Of a DNA stretch of 64,000 bases, positions 63,183 through 64,000 are shown piece after piece. The DNA is taken from contig NZ_SRZC01000004.1 in the NCBI RefSeq assembly GCF_004792655.1, positions 1 to 64,000 of the forward strand. The letters are read 5' to 3'. The DNA is from Palleniella muris (GTDB lineage: Bacteria; Bacteroidota; Bacteroidia; Bacteroidales; Bacteroidaceae). A model generated the notes under the pieces. It was given only the letters and a program-made list of their open reading frames with translations. It did not search any database and was not told the origin of the DNA. Position numbers and translations under genes: made by a program. How positions within the stretch are numbered: the first letter of the stretch is position 1; the number at the start of each line of letters is the position of its first letter.

Positions 63183-64000
63183 ATGTTCAAATTGAATTTC
63201 TTCAAAGAAAAACATGGCTTGTTGTCTGCATTTTTAGTGGGGTAATTTGCCTGTCCCTCTGCGCCTGCGCTGACTGCTACGAATCGCCAAGTGGTTTCGA
63301 TGTAGGGGTGAGCAACGCACAGTTGGAAAACCCTAACGCAGACAGTATTTCTTTTATCGTTGATGCCTCTGTCACCAGCGCCACCATCAAATGGCCGTTG
63401 GTGAACGGTGCTGTGGGCTATGTGGTGACGGGTGAAGGACCTGCCCTCTGCCATCGTGTACGACAATGAGACGAAATGCGCATGGTGGTATCTCACAATA
63501 ACCAACTGCATTATCCAACAGAACAACAAGGCAGGCAAACCTTTTATTAATTTTGAGAAGGCAGGTGTGGCAATCAAGCATATCTCGTTCTCGAACAGCA
63601 CTTTCTACAATATCGTCGATGCCGGCTCGTATTGGATACGTTACAGCAACCGCACGAGCAACCAGACCGTCAGAGTTTGGGGCGACAAGGACGCTACATT
63701 CAAGACAGCCACCACTGATGTGGTGAACTGTACCTTCAGCAAACAGTTCTCAAAGGGTAAGATGGCCAACAACAACCATGGGGACAACAATATATTGACT
63801 TTCTCACGCAATATATTTTATGATTGCGCAATGGTGAGCAAATGGATTTGCTCTGATCAGGGAAATCCGACAAAATATTTCAGTTTTAATTTCTGGCACG
63901 CCATAACAAGTCTGGACAAGAAGGATCCGACACAGAAGGACAAGGACGGAAACCAGTTCGCGCTTGACCTTAATACAGACCGGGTGTTTGAAGGGAATAT
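63183..64000 (+). pseudogene. broken DUF4957/DUF5123-type secreted beta-helix protein (runs off the window)
   Basis: Three pieces in two frames. Frame 1 from ATG 63183 encodes MFKLNFFKEKHGLLSAFLVG and hits TAA at 63243. A second frame from about 63242 encodes the lipobox-like VICLSLCACADC and a fibronectin-like segment (FDVGVSNAQLENPNADSISFIVDASVTSATIKWPLVNGAVGYVV), stopping at TGA 63467. A third piece, in the first frame from about 63438, encodes the C-terminal beta-helix (YLTITNCIIQQNNKAGKPFINFEKAGVAIKHISFSNSTFYNIV) and is open to 64000. The middle of the protein is missing at about 63440. So there is one frameshift in the signal peptide and one internal deletion. The intact family is found in pectin loci. 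Confidence 0.75.

Overview
The window looks like a chromosome segment of a gut or rumen Bacteroidales, most probably Prevotella or a close relative. This rests on many promoters of the Bacteroidetes type (TAnnTTTG at -7, TTG or TTTG about 20 bp upstream), C-terminal type IX secretion tails on several secreted enzymes, a hybrid two-component regulator, DUF4861, DUF2264, DUF5113 and DUF5123 proteins, and pectin-lyase families typical of the group. No rRNA, tRNA, CRISPR array, intact insertion sequence or prophage was recognised.

Layout. 1-9 kb: small unknown genes, an acyl-CoA synthetase, a secreted lytic transglycosylase behind a long leader, a lipoprotein with a duplicated 66-bp upstream unit, lemA-htpX, and a YhcG/DUF1016 nuclease gene killed by three stop codons. 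9-14.5 kb: MaoC-like protein, ligA, a metallophosphoesterase, a DKNYY-repeat protein and a DUF4143 ATPase. 14.6-19.6 kb: a pectin side-chain block (DUF4861 lipoprotein, GH105-DUF2264 fusion, divergent BNR propeller protein). 19.8-21.5 kb: a deletion scar joining a truncated WYL regulator to a headless gene, with a divergent unknown gene and paired operator-like motifs. 21.6-24.9 kb: inositol phosphatase, small lipoprotein, NhaC antiporter. 25-33 kb: galacturonate catabolism (uxaA, LacI-type regulator, kdgK, eda) and a large double-sensor kinase. 33.7-42.6 kb: DEAD-box helicase, a huge alpha-2-macroglobulin-like protein, M6 protease, dihydrofolate reductase. 42.6-55.9 kb: pectin utilisation locus with a shortened hybrid regulator, GH43, GH2, PL9, PL11 and a second PL9. 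56-64 kb: an FKBP gene with an early amber codon, GH13, fabD, the rpsF-rpsR-rplI operon, an ECF sigma operon, and a broken DUF5123 gene cut by the window end.

How it fits together. PL9 and PL11 enzymes would cleave homogalacturonan and rhamnogalacturonan I outside or at the surface of the cell, GH105, GH43 and GH2 would trim the fragments, and UxaA-KdgK-Eda would take the uronate (after UxaC and UxaB, not seen here) to pyruvate and glyceraldehyde 3-phosphate. No SusC/SusD pair lies in the window.

Most striking signals. (1) Five intergenic arrays of about four degenerate 22-bp units, always in the same 22-bp period, that fold into strong hairpins. (2) An identical 20-bp motif upstream of the GH43 and PL11 promoters, with a weaker match before the DUF5123 gene, which looks like the operator of the local hybrid regulator. 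(3) That regulator seems to have lost its whole sensor and its phospho-accepting histidine by an in-frame deletion. (4) Several genes carry deletions or stop codons, so strain decay or assembly error should be told apart.
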